DNA of 55,114 bases from an uncultured Spirochaetales bacterium. GTDB taxonomy: Bacteria; Spirochaetota; Spirochaetia; DTKZ01. Positions 1-9,969 of this stretch are shown here, one piece after another. The notes beneath the pieces were generated by a model, which was given only the letters and a program-made list of their open reading frames with translations, was not told the origin of the DNA and did no database searches. The position numbers were made by a program, and so were the translations under genes. Location of the stretch: assembly GCA_937991975.1 (NCBI GenBank), contig CALKLC010000123.1, forward strand, positions 1-55,114, in the 5' to 3' direction. The stretch's first letter is position 1. Each line of letters starts with the position of its first letter.

Positions 1-108
1 TGTACACTGCTCTAAAATTTGTATCACTTTACCCCAGCAGGAACCATGCTTCCTTCTCCGATCCTCGTAGTTGCGTAAGCACCCGGATACTGGTATGCTC
101 CCCTCATC

Positions 109-930
109 ATGCGGATCCTGTACATCGGGGAAATCGTCGGGAAGGCGGGGGTGTTCTGTGTAAAGAGCCTGCTCCCTGCTCTGAAAAGAGAGAGGCAGAT
201 CGATTTTGTGATAGCCAATGGGGACAATGTTACGGGCGGTTTCGGGTTGGGAAAGAATCATTCCATCTATTTGAAAAAGCTTGGAATCGATGTCCTTACG
301 GGCGGGGAATGTATATATTATAAAAAAGATATGGTAGAGCATATCGGAAATGTCCCCTATATCCTGCGTCCCGCGAACTATCCGCCGGGGAACCCCGGAA
401 GAGGGTATGGAATCTATTCAGTGGCAGGAGGCAAACTGGCGGTGTTGAACCTTCTGGGACAATCTGGATTCAATCGGGTGCATCTCAGTAACCCCTACAG
501 TTTACTGTCCCAACTGGTAGGAAGGATTCGGGAAACAACACCCTGTATCCTGGTAGATTTTCATGCAACTACCACTGCGGAAAAGTATTCTCTCTTTTTC
601 CATGCAGATGGGATGGTTTCCGCTGTTGTAGGTTCTCACATGAAAGTGCTGACTGCAGACGCCCGGCTACTTCCTAATGGCACAGCAGTGATCTGCGGAG
701 CAGGGAGAACAGGCAGCATCAACAGCGTAGGGGGGTTGGATCCCGAGATAGAGATCCGCAAGTTCCTCACCCAGATTCCCGAGCGTTCAAAGGATACCTG
801 GGACACATTGGAATTGCAAGGTGTGGTGATCGAAATTGAAGAAACGGGGAAGGCTCGCTCCATCGAAGCGATCCGTGTACCCTGCCGGGAGGTTCCGAAT
901 GAGAGAAATCGGGATAGTGACGAAGATTGA
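109..930 (+). CDS. YmdB-like metallophosphoesterase (TIGR00282 family)
   Basis: ORF 273 aa; N-terminus MRILYIGEIVGKAG...NGDNVTGGFGL and downstream motifs resemble the YmdB/calcineurin-like family. Confidence 0.85.
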   Translation: MRILYIGEIVGKAGVFCVKSLLPALKRERQIDFVIANGDNVTGGFGLGKNHSIYLKKLGIDVLTGGECIYYKKDMVEHIGNVPYILRPANYPPGNPGRGYGIYSVAGGKLAVLNLLGQSGFNRVHLSNPYSLLSQLVGRIRETTPCILVDFHATTTAEKYSLFFHADGMVSAVVGSHMKVLTADARLLPNGTAVICGAGRTGSINSVGGLDPEIEIRKFLTQIPERSKDTWDTLELQGVVIEIEETGKARSIEAIRVPCREVPNERNRDSDED

Positions 931-1339
931 GGGTGATCGGGTACTGGTAGAGTGTAAACCCAGTGCGGCCTGTCATTCCTGTAAGGGAGAGTTGTGCGCG
1001 GTAAAGAATCGAAGTATTCCTGTAAAGAATATCCATCATCTGTCTGTGCAGGTGGGCGACCGGGTACAGATCTTCGTTCCTCCTGCGCAGGCCCTTACCG
1101 CTGGGTTCCAGGTCTTTGGGGTTCCTCTATTACTCTTTGTAGTATTCTATCTATCGGTTGGGTATGTTTTTCCGAATACATCGGAGGGTGCCCGGATTGG
1201 TTTGGGAGTCGGGGGGCTCGTGTTGGGATTTCTGGGAATGTTCCTCTGGGGGAAGAGATCGGCTCAATTCCCTGTCCTGGAAAAGCGGTGGGAAGGTCCT
1301 CTTCTAGAAGATTTCATAGAGAAAGTGCAGGAAAATTAA
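899..1339 (+). CDS. SoxR-reducing system protein RseC/MucC family membrane protein
   Basis: Start MREIGIVTKIEGDRVLVECKPSAACHSCKGELCA with Cys cluster and two hydrophobic helices; overlaps the preceding ORF. Confidence 0.75.
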   Translation: MREIGIVTKIEGDRVLVECKPSAACHSCKGELCAVKNRSIPVKNIHHLSVQVGDRVQIFVPPAQALTAGFQVFGVPLLLFVVFYLSVGYVFPNTSEGARIGLGVGGLVLGFLGMFLWGKRSAQFPVLEKRWEGPLLEDFIEKVQEN

Positions 1340-2538
1340 GGTGCATATTCCTTCACAAGCTTATTGAGGGTTTCTGCCATTTTGGCCAGGGAGACCTGAT
1401 ACTGAATGAAGCCGTTCTCGAAGGCAACCCGGGGCATGCCGTATACGATGCAGCTTTCCTCATCCTGCCCGATGGTTATCCCTCCTTCCCGATAGATAGC
1501 TCCGATTTGTGTGGCTCCGTCCTTTCCCATCCCTGTCATGATTACTGCCAGGGCCCGGTTCCCGTACTGCCTGGCTACGGATTCGAAAAGTACATCCGCT
1601 GAAGGCCTGTGTCCATTTACAGGCGGGGTATCCAGCAAATGCACGATCGCGGCCAGGGGCCTTTTTTCTACCACGATGTGTCGATTTCCCGGGGCAATGA
1701 GGATTCGCCCGGGTCGAAGGATATCCCCTTCTGCGGCCTCTTTCACTTCCAACGCGCAGATACGGTCGAGACTTTTCGCGAACTCTTCGGTAAACCCGGC
1801 CGGCATGTGCTGCACCACGACGATGGGAACGGGGAAGGAAGCGTCGAGTTTGGGAAATACTTCCCGTAGGGCGTTAGGACCGCCGGTAGAGATGCCTATT
1901 GCCACGATCTCGATAGGTCCAGGAGCTTTTCTTGGAACAGGAGGTTTTTCTATCCGTTTCTCTACCGGTAAAACTTGAGAGGGAGAAGGGGTAAAAGAGG
2001 CCCGGGTATCCCCTCTGTTCAGTTCTTTTTTTTCGGAGGGGGTAGGTGGTACGCTTATTTGGGTCGATGGAACGGAATCCATACCTGATAGGACAGAAGT
2101 TTGGGAAGGTTTGCTTCGACTTTTCTTGTACTTTCCTCCGTAGGCACGAATCATTTCTACCAGGACCTTGTGAACACTCTGTAAGTCGATGCCCTCCTCT
2201 CCGGTGGGTTTCATGATGAAATCGGAGGCTCCCAGGGATAACGCCTCCATCGTAATGTGGGCCCCCTCTTCTGCATGGGAAGAAAGGATAATCACAGGAA
2301 TCTGAATGTTCCGGCGTTGTCGCTCCCGAAGGAACTCGATTCCGTTCATTTCAGGCATTTCCAGGTCCAGGATAATCACGTCTGGGTCGAGCTTTTCCAG
2401 TTTTGCCAGGGCAAAGGCTCCGTTCATAGCCTTTCCTGCCACCTGTAGATCCGGTTCGTGCTCTACGATCCGTCCGATCAAGTTACGCATGAGGGCAGAG
2501 TCATCTACGATTAGAACGGAGATTTTTTCGTCCGACAC
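1336..2538 (-). CDS. cheB: chemotaxis response regulator protein-glutamate methylesterase CheB
   Basis: Receiver domain (VDDSALMR, ILDLEMPEMNG) plus methylesterase domain (GISTGGPNALREV, QHMPAGFTEEFAKSL, MTGMGKDG). Confidence 0.95.
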   Translation of the reverse strand: MSDEKISVLIVDDSALMRNLIGRIVEHEPDLQVAGKAMNGAFALAKLEKLDPDVIILDLEMPEMNGIEFLRERQRRNIQIPVIILSSHAEEGAHITMEALSLGASDFIMKPTGEEGIDLQSVHKVLVEMIRAYGGKYKKSRSKPSQTSVLSGMDSVPSTQISVPPTPSEKKELNRGDTRASFTPSPSQVLPVEKRIEKPPVPRKAPGPIEIVAIGISTGGPNALREVFPKLDASFPVPIVVVQHMPAGFTEEFAKSLDRICALEVKEAAEGDILRPGRILIAPGNRHIVVEKRPLAAIVHLLDTPPVNGHRPSADVLFESVARQYGNRALAVIMTGMGKDGATQIGAIYREGGITIGQDEESCIVYGMPRVAFENGFIQYQVSLAKMAETLNKLVKEYAP

Positions 2539-2595
2539 TTTTTGCTCCTTCGCAGATATTACGGTATGAAATATAAAGTAAATGAATCGTACGAA

Positions 2596-3411
2596 TCAAA
2601 CGAATTTTCGATAGATGCAGGCCCAATCGGTTTTCAGGAATTCGAACTTCGTATTCATGCCGAAGAGGGATTCCGAATGTCCGATGAATAGGTAGGAGTG
2701 GTTGCTCATCGCTTCCCAGAAACGTTCTATGGTGGCTTTCTGGGCTGCTTCATCGAAATAGATCAGAACATTTCGGCAGAAAACGATATCAAGATTGCGG
2801 AGGCCGCTATCGTTTTTCAGGTTGTGATAGTCGAACTGGATAAGCTGCTTCAATTCTTCTTTTACCTGGTACCCGTTGCCTTTTCGTTCCATGTATTTTT
2901 TCAGATACTTTTCAGGAATATCCTGTATCCGATTGTCGGGGTAAAACCCCTCTTTCCCTACCATGAGGGACTTGAGACTGATATCGGACGCAACGATCTT
3001 GGTCCGGAAATTCGGGGGAAGGGTTTCTTTCAATACCATGGCAATGGTGTAAGGTTCTTCACCGGTGGAACATCCCGCACTCCAGACCCGGATTTCCCTG
3101 TCTCCTTTGGGTGTTTTGTACTGAATGAGATCGGGTATGACGTAATGTTCGAGAGTATCGAAATGAGCGGTGTTTCGGAAAAATCGGGTAAGGTTGGTAG
3201 TGACCGCATCCAGAAGGAGCTTCAGTTCTTCCGGATCTTTTTTCAGTTGCTCGTAGTAAGCGGATGCGGTGGTTTGATTTACCGTTTTCAACCGTTCCCG
3301 GATTCTACTTTCGAGAATCGTACGGTTCGTGCTGGAAAAGTGTATTCCACTGGCTTCATAGATAAGGGTACGGAACTTTTCGAACTCTACATCAGTAAGG
3401 GCTTCTGACAT
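2596..3411 (-). CDS. cheR: chemotaxis protein methyltransferase CheR
   Basis: WSAGCSTGEEPYTIAMVL, FCRNVLIYFD, LFIGHSESL motifs. Confidence 0.95.
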   Translation of the reverse strand: MSEALTDVEFEKFRTLIYEASGIHFSSTNRTILESRIRERLKTVNQTTASAYYEQLKKDPEELKLLLDAVTTNLTRFFRNTAHFDTLEHYVIPDLIQYKTPKGDREIRVWSAGCSTGEEPYTIAMVLKETLPPNFRTKIVASDISLKSLMVGKEGFYPDNRIQDIPEKYLKKYMERKGNGYQVKEELKQLIQFDYHNLKNDSGLRNLDIVFCRNVLIYFDEAAQKATIERFWEAMSNHSYLFIGHSESLFGMNTKFEFLKTDWACIYRKFV

Positions 3412-3464
3412 GCACTAGGTAGAATAGGGTTCTGAACCTTTACTGTCAAGATCGGCTTTTTCGA

Positions 3465-3493
3465 TTGACATTTGTCTTACCGGTGCGAATAAT
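3465..3493 (+). promoter_or_regulatory. putative sigma70-type promoter of pyrG
   Basis: TTGACA (3465-3470), 17-nt spacer, AATAAT (3488-3493); expected TSS about 3500, ATG at 3502. Confidence 0.6.
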
Positions 3494-3501
3494 ACCAGTA
3501 C

Positions 3502-5142
3502 ATGAAGAAATATATTTTCGTCACGGGAGGCGTGTGTTCGAGTCTGGGGAAGGGGATTGCGGCCGCATCCATCGGCTGCCTGTTAGAGCATCGGGGGATG
3601 CGGGTAAGGATGATCAAGATCGACCCCTACATAAATGTGGATGCGGGAACGATGAGTCCGTACCAGCATGGAGAGGTATACGTTACCGATGATGGTGCGG
3701 AAACAGATCTGGATCTGGGAAACTATGCCCGATTTACCAGTTCACCCCTTTCAAGGGCCAACTCCATCACCACAGGGCAGATCTATCAAGAGGTAATCCA
3801 GAAGGAACGGGAAGGAAGATACCTCGGACGAACGGTACAGGTGATTCCCCATATCACAGACCGGATCAAGCAGCGGATCTGGGCAGTCGGTGAGGAACCG
3901 GATGTGGATGTCACCATCGTGGAGATTGGGGGAACAGTGGGAGATATCGAATCGATCCCTTTTCTGGAGGCCTGCCGCCAGATGATCCATGAGTATGGGA
4001 AAAAGAACGTCCTTGCGGTACATCTGACCCTGATCCCTGAGGTATTTGGAAATGAACTGAAAACGAAACCCACTCAGCATTCGGTGAAAGAGTTGCGGGA
4101 AATCGGGATCCAGCCCGACATCCTCCTCTGCAGAGCCCCTCGGCCCTTGAGTGAGGACCTCCGAAGAAAGATCGCCCTCTTTACCAATGTGGAGTACGAG
4201 GCAGTGATCTCTGCCCATGATATAAAGACCACCATCTATGAGATTCCCCTGATCTATCAGCAACAGAATCTGGATATTATTGCCTTGCAGAAGCTGGAGC
4301 TGCCTATCCGCGATCTCGATATGGAGGATTGGAGACGGATCGTGCAAGCATTTGTAGAATCGACGGATATTGTGCGGATCGGAGTGGTGGGAAAGTATAT
4401 CGATCTTCACGATTCATACAAATCCGTGGACGAGGCCCTGTACCATGGGGGATTCGCCAACGGTGTAAAGGTACAGCTTACCAAGATAGATTCGGAAAAG
4501 CTGGAAAAGGTACGGAACCTGGACGAAGTATTCGAAGGGCTCCATGGGATCCTGGTCCCGGGAGGGTTTGGGCAGCGGGGCATTCTGGGAATGATCAAGG
4601 CTGCAAAATGGGCACGGGAACATAGGGTTCCGTACTTCGGGATCTGTTTGGGATTACAGATCATGGTGATCGAGTTTGCCAGGTCCGTTCTCAAACTGGA
4701 GGATGCAGATTCCACGGAGTTTTCCCCCTCCTGTAAGAACCCGGTAGTGGTTCTTCTGGAAGAGCAGCTGGATGTGAAGAACTATGGGGGTACAATGCGG
4801 CTGGGCCGTTGGGATACCCAGTTGAAACCAGGTTCCAGATTGATAGAAATCTACGGTACCGATGTAATCCATGAACGGCATCGACACCGGTATGAGGTGT
4901 CAAACCGGTACCGACAGCAGTTGGAGGATGCCGGAATGCGGGTAGTGGGAACTACCCTCGATGGCACCCTGGTAGAGATTATGCAGTGGGAGAAACACCC
5001 CTGGGGAATCGGCGTGCAGTTCCATCCGGAGTTCCAATCTAAACCTACCCAGGCCCATCCCTTGTTTAGAAGTTTCATTCGGGCTTGTAAGGAATACAGG
5101 GATGTCCGTGCCGGAGAACAGATACCAGAGCGAGAACCGTGA
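3502..5142 (+). CDS. pyrG: CTP synthase
   Basis: [19 protein letters not shown]...; GATase domain PGGFGQRG...FGICLGLQ. Confidence 0.98.
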   Translation: MKKYIFVTGGVCSSLGKGIAAASIGCLLEHRGMRVRMIKIDPYINVDAGTMSPYQHGEVYVTDDGAETDLDLGNYARFTSSPLSRANSITTGQIYQEVIQKEREGRYLGRTVQVIPHITDRIKQRIWAVGEEPDVDVTIVEIGGTVGDIESIPFLEACRQMIHEYGKKNVLAVHLTLIPEVFGNELKTKPTQHSVKELREIGIQPDILLCRAPRPLSEDLRRKIALFTNVEYEAVISAHDIKTTIYEIPLIYQQQNLDIIALQKLELPIRDLDMEDWRRIVQAFVESTDIVRIGVVGKYIDLHDSYKSVDEALYHGGFANGVKVQLTKIDSEKLEKVRNLDEVFEGLHGILVPGGFGQRGILGMIKAAKWAREHRVPYFGICLGLQIMVIEFARSVLKLEDADSTEFSPSCKNPVVVLLEEQLDVKNYGGTMRLGRWDTQLKPGSRLIEIYGTDVIHERHRHRYEVSNRYRQQLEDAGMRVVGTTLDGTLVEIMQWEKHPWGIGVQFHPEFQSKPTQAHPLFRSFIRACKEYRDVRAGEQIPEREP

Positions 5143-5690
5143 AAACGTATCCGATAACGGCAGTACTTTTAGGGCTCTTGTTTCTATCCTGCAGCTTCGA
5201 TTATAGGGAAGCTCAGGTGCCAGAGGATCTTGAGGATACGATACCCAATATTGTGTTGAAGGGATTCCGGCAGACTGTTGTTTCCAAAGGGAAAGTGGTA
5301 CTGCGGATCCAGGTAGAAAAAGCGGAGGGGTTTGAACGGAAAAAGCGGACGATCTTTCAACAGGTGGAATTCTCGGAGTTCGACGAAGAGGGCCAGCTCC
5401 TTACGAGAGGAAGGGCTGATTCGGTGGTGTATGAATCGGATACCAGGAATGCGACAGTATCAGGGAAGGTGATGATCCATTCCTTGCGGGAGGAGGGAAA
5501 GATACGGGCAGAAAGCCTGACCTGGAATGACAAGGAACGGGTCCTGACGAGCCCGGAAGGAGACCGGGTCCGCCTGGAGGATGATAAGGGTTCCTGGATC
5601 GAGGGAAAGGGGTTTACGGCCGATTTGAGGCGCCTTTCAGTCACCTTCAGTGGACCGGTGCGGGGTGAGTATGTGGTGGAAAAGAAGTAG
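5139..5690 (+). CDS. lptC: LptC-like LPS export periplasmic/lipoprotein component
   Basis: Lipobox LLFLSCS; LptC-like beta-jellyroll pattern; located directly before lptA/lptB; GTG start overlapping pyrG stop. Confidence 0.75.
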   Translation: MKTYPITAVLLGLLFLSCSFDYREAQVPEDLEDTIPNIVLKGFRQTVVSKGKVVLRIQVEKAEGFERKKRTIFQQVEFSEFDEEGQLLTRGRADSVVYESDTRNATVSGKVMIHSLREEGKIRAESLTWNDKERVLTSPEGDRVRLEDDKGSWIEGKGFTADLRRLSVTFSGPVRGEYVVEKK

Positions 5691-6321
5691 GCTTTTTGGA
5701 GTATGCATACTTTTTATCAGCTTCCTGGCGCCACTATATCCAGATGTGTTTAAGTTTTCCGGTGATCAGGTGAACACGACCCTTGCCAAAGGGAAAGAGA
5801 GGACCGTTCTCAGGGGGAATGCGACAATACAATCTGACAATACCCGGATCATGGCAAAGGAAATCGAGATCTACGGGAAAGATTTTCAGTTTGCCCGGTG
5901 TTCCGGTGAAGTCACTGTATGGGACTCGGAAAAGAAAATTTTCATTACCTGTGAATCCCTCTCTTACGATCGGGTAGAGAAGGTCATTGTAGCTTCCGGA
6001 AACGCGTACATGGAGGACCGGAAGAACGAAATGATCGTTCGGGGCGAACGGTTGGAAAACAGGGATAAAGAAGATCTGACGATCATTCAGATCGGTGTAC
6101 GAATCCTGAAGAAGGATCTTTCTGCGCGTGCTGAATATGTTCGGTACAAACGGGATACGGATATACTGGAACTTTCCGGGCTCCCGCAGGTGTTCTGGAA
6201 AAAAGACCAGTACCGGGCGGCAAGGATCATCATGAATCTGAAAACCGATGAAATAACCCTCGCAGGGGATGTGGAAGGTTCCATCGTTTCCAAACCGGAG
6301 AAAAAGACGGATGGGGAATAG
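5671..6321 (+). CDS. lptA: OstA/LptA-like periplasmic protein
   Basis: Signal peptide then FSGDQVNTTLAKGKERTVLRGNATIQSDNTRIMAKEIEIYGKD (OstA-like repeats); start chosen at MWWKRS. Confidence 0.8.
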   Translation: MWWKRSRLFGVCILFISFLAPLYPDVFKFSGDQVNTTLAKGKERTVLRGNATIQSDNTRIMAKEIEIYGKDFQFARCSGEVTVWDSEKKIFITCESLSYDRVEKVIVASGNAYMEDRKNEMIVRGERLENRDKEDLTIIQIGVRILKKDLSARAEYVRYKRDTDILELSGLPQVFWKKDQYRAARIIMNLKTDEITLAGDVEGSIVSKPEKKTDGE

Positions 6322-7057
6322 TGAAAGGGCAGTACTGAGGGTCGATGGGTTACGAAAGACCTTCGGCAGGAAAGAGGTGGTCCGGAACGTTACCTTTACG
6401 ATGGAAAGTGGAGAGATCGTAGGGTTCCTTGGATTGAACGGAGCGGGAAAGACCACCACCTTCTACATGATCGTGGGGTTCATACGGCCAACAGGAGGGA
6501 ATATTTACCTGAATGAACGATGTCTTACCAACGAGCCTATGTATAAGCGAGCCCTGGCAGGGATCACTTACCTCCCTCAGGAAACATCCGTGTTCACAAA
6601 ACTTTCGGTGGAAGACAACATCCTGGCGATCCTGGAGACCCGTAACGATCTGGGTAAATCGGAAAAGAAAGAACGGCTGGAACAGTTACTGGAAGAGTTT
6701 GGGTTGAAGGACAAACGGAAACAGAAGGCCATTACCCTTTCCGGGGGAGAGCGCAGAAGGACAGAGATCGCCCGTGCTCTGGCCATACGGCCCAAGTTCC
6801 TTCTTCTGGATGAACCCTTTGCGGGGATCGACCTGAAGACTGTTGCGGAACTGAAACGAATTATCCTGTCCCTTGCGAAGGGCGGAGTGGGGATCCTCAT
6901 CACGGATCATAATATCTACGATACCTTCGATATCACGGGGCGGGCATTCATCATGGATAAAGGAGAAATTGCATTCCACGGAACCCCCAGGGAACTGAGC
7001 GAGAACGAGGATGTGCGGAGGATTTTTTTGGGGGAAGACTTCCGGATGCAGCGATAA
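6311..7057 (+). CDS. lptB: LPS export ABC transporter ATP-binding protein LptB
   Basis: Walker A GLNGAGKTT, ABC signature LSGGERRR, Walker B FLLLDEPFAGID; LptB context. Confidence 0.93.
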   Translation: MGNSERAVLRVDGLRKTFGRKEVVRNVTFTMESGEIVGFLGLNGAGKTTTFYMIVGFIRPTGGNIYLNERCLTNEPMYKRALAGITYLPQETSVFTKLSVEDNILAILETRNDLGKSEKKERLEQLLEEFGLKDKRKQKAITLSGGERRRTEIARALAIRPKFLLLDEPFAGIDLKTVAELKRIILSLAKGGVGILITDHNIYDTFDITGRAFIMDKGEIAFHGTPRELSENEDVRRIFLGEDFRMQR

Positions 7058-7177
7058 GATACTTGCATCCTGCAGCGGCCCCTTCCAACGACAATTCTTA
7101 ACAAGCGGGTGAATTTCTTTCGGCGATTTTGAAGCAAATCTCACACCACCTTCGTCTTCTATACCGGAGGTTGAAAG

Positions 7178-8299
7178 ATGGATGGGTTTTGGGTGCAGGT
7201 CTGGAGGAGCTTCGGGATGAAGCCCCGGGGGTTCCGAAGGCGGTGGACACGATGGGGTTCTGTCCTGTACTTTCTTGCAGGCTTCGCTTGCAGTTACCTG
7301 GGAATCCTGGCGGCTCTTTCCAGCTGTGCCCGGCCTCCCCATATTGAGCCTATCTTGATCGATCCAGCGACCCTCAGGCCACCCCAATTGCTGGGAGTCC
7401 AGGCAGGAGAGGGGAATTGGGTCGAGCTCAGGTTCGACAAATCCGCCTGGATAGAGCTCTCTTCCATCCGTATCCTACCATCCCTTTCAGTACAGAGAGT
7501 GGAGGATGGAGATGTGGTTTGCCGAGTCCATCTGGAGGGAGCAGGTGTACCAGGGAAAAAGTATACCCTGGAAGCCCGTACGAGGGATGAGCGGGGAAAT
7601 ACATCGGAGTTCCTCTATGGGTTCTATGGGTTCAACGATCGGATTCCTAAGTTGCTGATCAACGAGTTCATTACAACCTCATCTACCACTGTTCTGACCC
7701 AGGTAGAGATTGCCGTTCTATCCGATGGGAACATGGGAGGGGTAACGTTCTACGAAGGGACGAAGAATGTGCCCGATAAGACCTATATCTTTCCTTCTTT
7801 TGAAGTGAAGGCTGGGGAGTTCATCCTTCTTCACTTCAAGCCAGAGGGTATTCCTGGTGAAATCGATGAAACCTCGGATAAAACAGTGGCTACGGGTAAG
7901 GGGGCATCCCCTACTGCGTACGATTTCTGGGCTAAAGGTACAGGGAACCTTTCAGAAGACAACGATGTATTGAGTCTGTACACGAACCCCGAAGGGAAGC
8001 TGATGGACGCGGTGCTTTACTCCTCCAAAGTATATGAATCGGGGATGAAGTACAACGGCTTTGGAACGAGTGCAATGCTGGGGAAAGTTCTTGCTTTGAA
8101 GGAGGAAGGAGGATGGGTATTCGCAGGAGCGGATCCGTACCCAAGCGATGCGGTGAATCCAAAAGGAGCTACTTCCCGAAGATCGATCTGCCGGGACAGT
8201 CGGTTCAGCGATACCAATAGTAAAGGTGATTGGCATATCGTGCCATCGGGTTCCGCTACCTTCGGGGCCGTGAACTCGGATGCGGTGTATATTCCATAA
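7178..8299 (+). CDS. predicted lipoprotein with lamin-tail-domain-like region
   Basis: 373-aa ORF; lipobox AALSSCARPP; LLINEFITTSST...LSDGNMGGVTFYEGTKN pattern; a start at 7217 is also possible. Confidence 0.6.
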   Translation: MDGFWVQVWRSFGMKPRGFRRRWTRWGSVLYFLAGFACSYLGILAALSSCARPPHIEPILIDPATLRPPQLLGVQAGEGNWVELRFDKSAWIELSSIRILPSLSVQRVEDGDVVCRVHLEGAGVPGKKYTLEARTRDERGNTSEFLYGFYGFNDRIPKLLINEFITTSSTTVLTQVEIAVLSDGNMGGVTFYEGTKNVPDKTYIFPSFEVKAGEFILLHFKPEGIPGEIDETSDKTVATGKGASPTAYDFWAKGTGNLSEDNDVLSLYTNPEGKLMDAVLYSSKVYESGMKYNGFGTSAMLGKVLALKEEGGWVFAGADPYPSDAVNPKGATSRRSICRDSRFSDTNSKGDWHIVPSGSATFGAVNSDAVYIP

Positions 8300-8403
8300 A
8301 CGGCGCATCAGTAGGAGGTTGGAATTTATAGGCTCCCATCATTCTGAGCAACGCAAAATTCCTCGGTAAGAGAGCCTTCGGGCCTGATGAGAAAAGTTTG
8401 GTT

Positions 8404-8730
8404 TTAGGAGATGTACGGTTTTATGAGGTTTTCCAGAGTCTGGCGGGGAGCCAGGCCAACGTGCTGGGCAACAGGTTTTCCTTTATGAAAGAGGATTAAC
8501 GTGGGGATACTTACAATCCCATATTGGGAAGCAACGTCAGGTTCTTCATCCACGTTCAATTTTGCAATCTTGAGTTTGCCGTTATAGATCTTAGAAAACT
8601 CTTCCAGTGTAGGGGCGAGCATTCGGCAGGGCATGCACCACTCGGCCCAGAAATCCACCAGAACCGGAAGTTCGGACTGCAGAACTTCCGTCTCGAAGTT
8701 TTGCGTGGTTAATGTTACTTCATTTGCCAT
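8404..8730 (-). CDS. trxA: thioredoxin
   Basis: WAEWCMPCRMLAPTLEEFS active site; 108 aa. Confidence 0.96.
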   Translation of the reverse strand: MANEVTLTTQNFETEVLQSELPVLVDFWAEWCMPCRMLAPTLEEFSKIYNGKLKIAKLNVDEEPDVASQYGIVSIPTLILFHKGKPVAQHVGLAPRQTLENLIKPYIS

Positions 8731-8799
8731 GGCGAGAGTATGACACGATCCTGTCGGGGAGTCAAGGAAGAGCAGCGGGGCGTCCCAGCAGTCACGGAG

Positions 8800-9298
8800 G
8801 TATGGAAAAACCCGATTGTATCCAAAACATCCCCTGAACCTTTTTTTGATCTTTTAGAAGGTTCTTGAGTGGTGGCTGTTCAGCCAGGACACTGGTTGGT
8901 GGAGGAACTACCCGATGAGTTAAGCCGACTGCGAACCAGTAGGGCCGTGTATGGAGAAGTGCGAGAGGTGGACGTAAATCTGCAGTGAACGGTAGTTCCT
9001 TTCCCGGATTCCCGCCTCCCAGCCCTACTCCTCCTGAGGAAGGGTTTCTGACTCCTTTAGTTTTCCCCTGAGTTTCCATAGGGAACTCTGGAGGACCGGT
9101 GCGTCTCAGGCCTTCGCCAGATTCGCCCCCCTGTGGCACTTAGAACCTGGCACTATCGTGTTGCCTGTAGATGAAAAGGAGGAATGGTACGAAGTGTTTG
9201 TCCGTTCTCGCTATGCCACAGGATGGCTCCGGAAATCGGAGACTTTCCCGGTACCCGATCCCCGCTGGCCGATGCCGGGAGAAACAGTAAACAATTAA
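8800..9298 (+). pseudogene. decayed SH3-like domain protein
   Basis: + strand fragments VWKNPIVSKTSPEPFFDLLEGS*VVAVQPGHWLVEELPDELSRLRTSRAVYGEVREVDVNLQ* and ASQAFARFAPLWHLEPGTIVLPVDEKEEWYEVFVRSRYATGWLRKSETFPVPDPRWPMPGETVNN* are separated by stops and frameshifts; the last fragment looks like an SH3b domain. Confidence 0.5.
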
Positions 9299-9348
9299 AA
9301 GGTTTTATTCCTCTCAGAAGCTGACCGTTTTACGGACGACTCTTTCCT

Positions 9349-9750
9349 TCAAGTTCGTATACGGATAACATGCACGGTTACACCTAGAGCAATCCCAATA
9401 AGGAGAATACGGATCCAACCCTGATTTACTACAAAAAAGGCAGAGAGCAAAATGGTTGCCCAGAGTAAAGTTAACACCCCCAGTTTAACAGACAAGGGGA
9501 TGCCTTTCCCTTCCCGATAGTTACGAATATACGGCCCAAACAGTGAACTTTCCATAAGCCATGTGTAGAATTTCCGGGACCCCCTGGCATAACACGCAGC
9601 TGTAAGAAGAAGGAAGGGGGTTGTGGGAAGAAGGGGCAGGAATATGCCTAAAATTCCCAACCCCAGGGCAAGGGTGCCTGTAATAATGTAGAGATATCTA
9701 CGCATGCGCATTCCGCAAAAGGTCAGTTGCATACTATTAACAATTTCCAC
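9349..9750 (-). CDS. DUF454/YbaN family inner membrane protein
   Basis: GIFLPLLPTTPFLLLTAACYARGSRKFYTWLM typical of YbaN; 3-4 hydrophobic helices; the true start may be the internal MRMRRYLYI. Confidence 0.85.
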   Translation of the reverse strand: MEIVNSMQLTFCGMRMRRYLYIITGTLALGLGILGIFLPLLPTTPFLLLTAACYARGSRKFYTWLMESSLFGPYIRNYREGKGIPLSVKLGVLTLLWATILLSAFFVVNQGWIRILLIGIALGVTVHVIRIRT

Positions 9751-9788
9751 TAATTGTGTCCATGGTAATTTCTGCTTATACTAGCCGT

Positions 9789-9950
9789 ATGAAAAGAAAG
9801 ATTATCATCATTCTTGCTCTAGCTCCTGGATGTATCTCTTTACTGGTTATTGGGTTCTTTGTTAGTATAAAAGGAATGAATAATCGGCTGAACCAGAATT
9901 ATGAGTCCATAGCCTCTATAGATCTGTCCAAAAAACCCAACGGAACTTAA
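9789..9950 (+). CDS. small single-TM hypothetical protein
   Basis: MKRKIIIILALAPGCISLLVIGFFVSIKGMNNRLNQNYESIASIDLSKKPNGT: charged N-terminus plus hydrophobic stretch. Confidence 0.35.
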   Translation: MKRKIIIILALAPGCISLLVIGFFVSIKGMNNRLNQNYESIASIDLSKKPNGT

Positions 9951-9969
9951 TCAGTTGCAAAGAGCAGTT

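Noticed and set aside
5734-6459. 241-aa antisense ORF across lptA/lptB
   Set aside because: Opposite confidently assigned genes; no recognisable domain.
8800-9298. UGA recoding (Trp or Sec) in the SH3-like ORF
   Set aside because: Frameshifts as well as TGA codons interrupt the frame, and other genes here use TGA as a normal stop; pseudogene is simpler.
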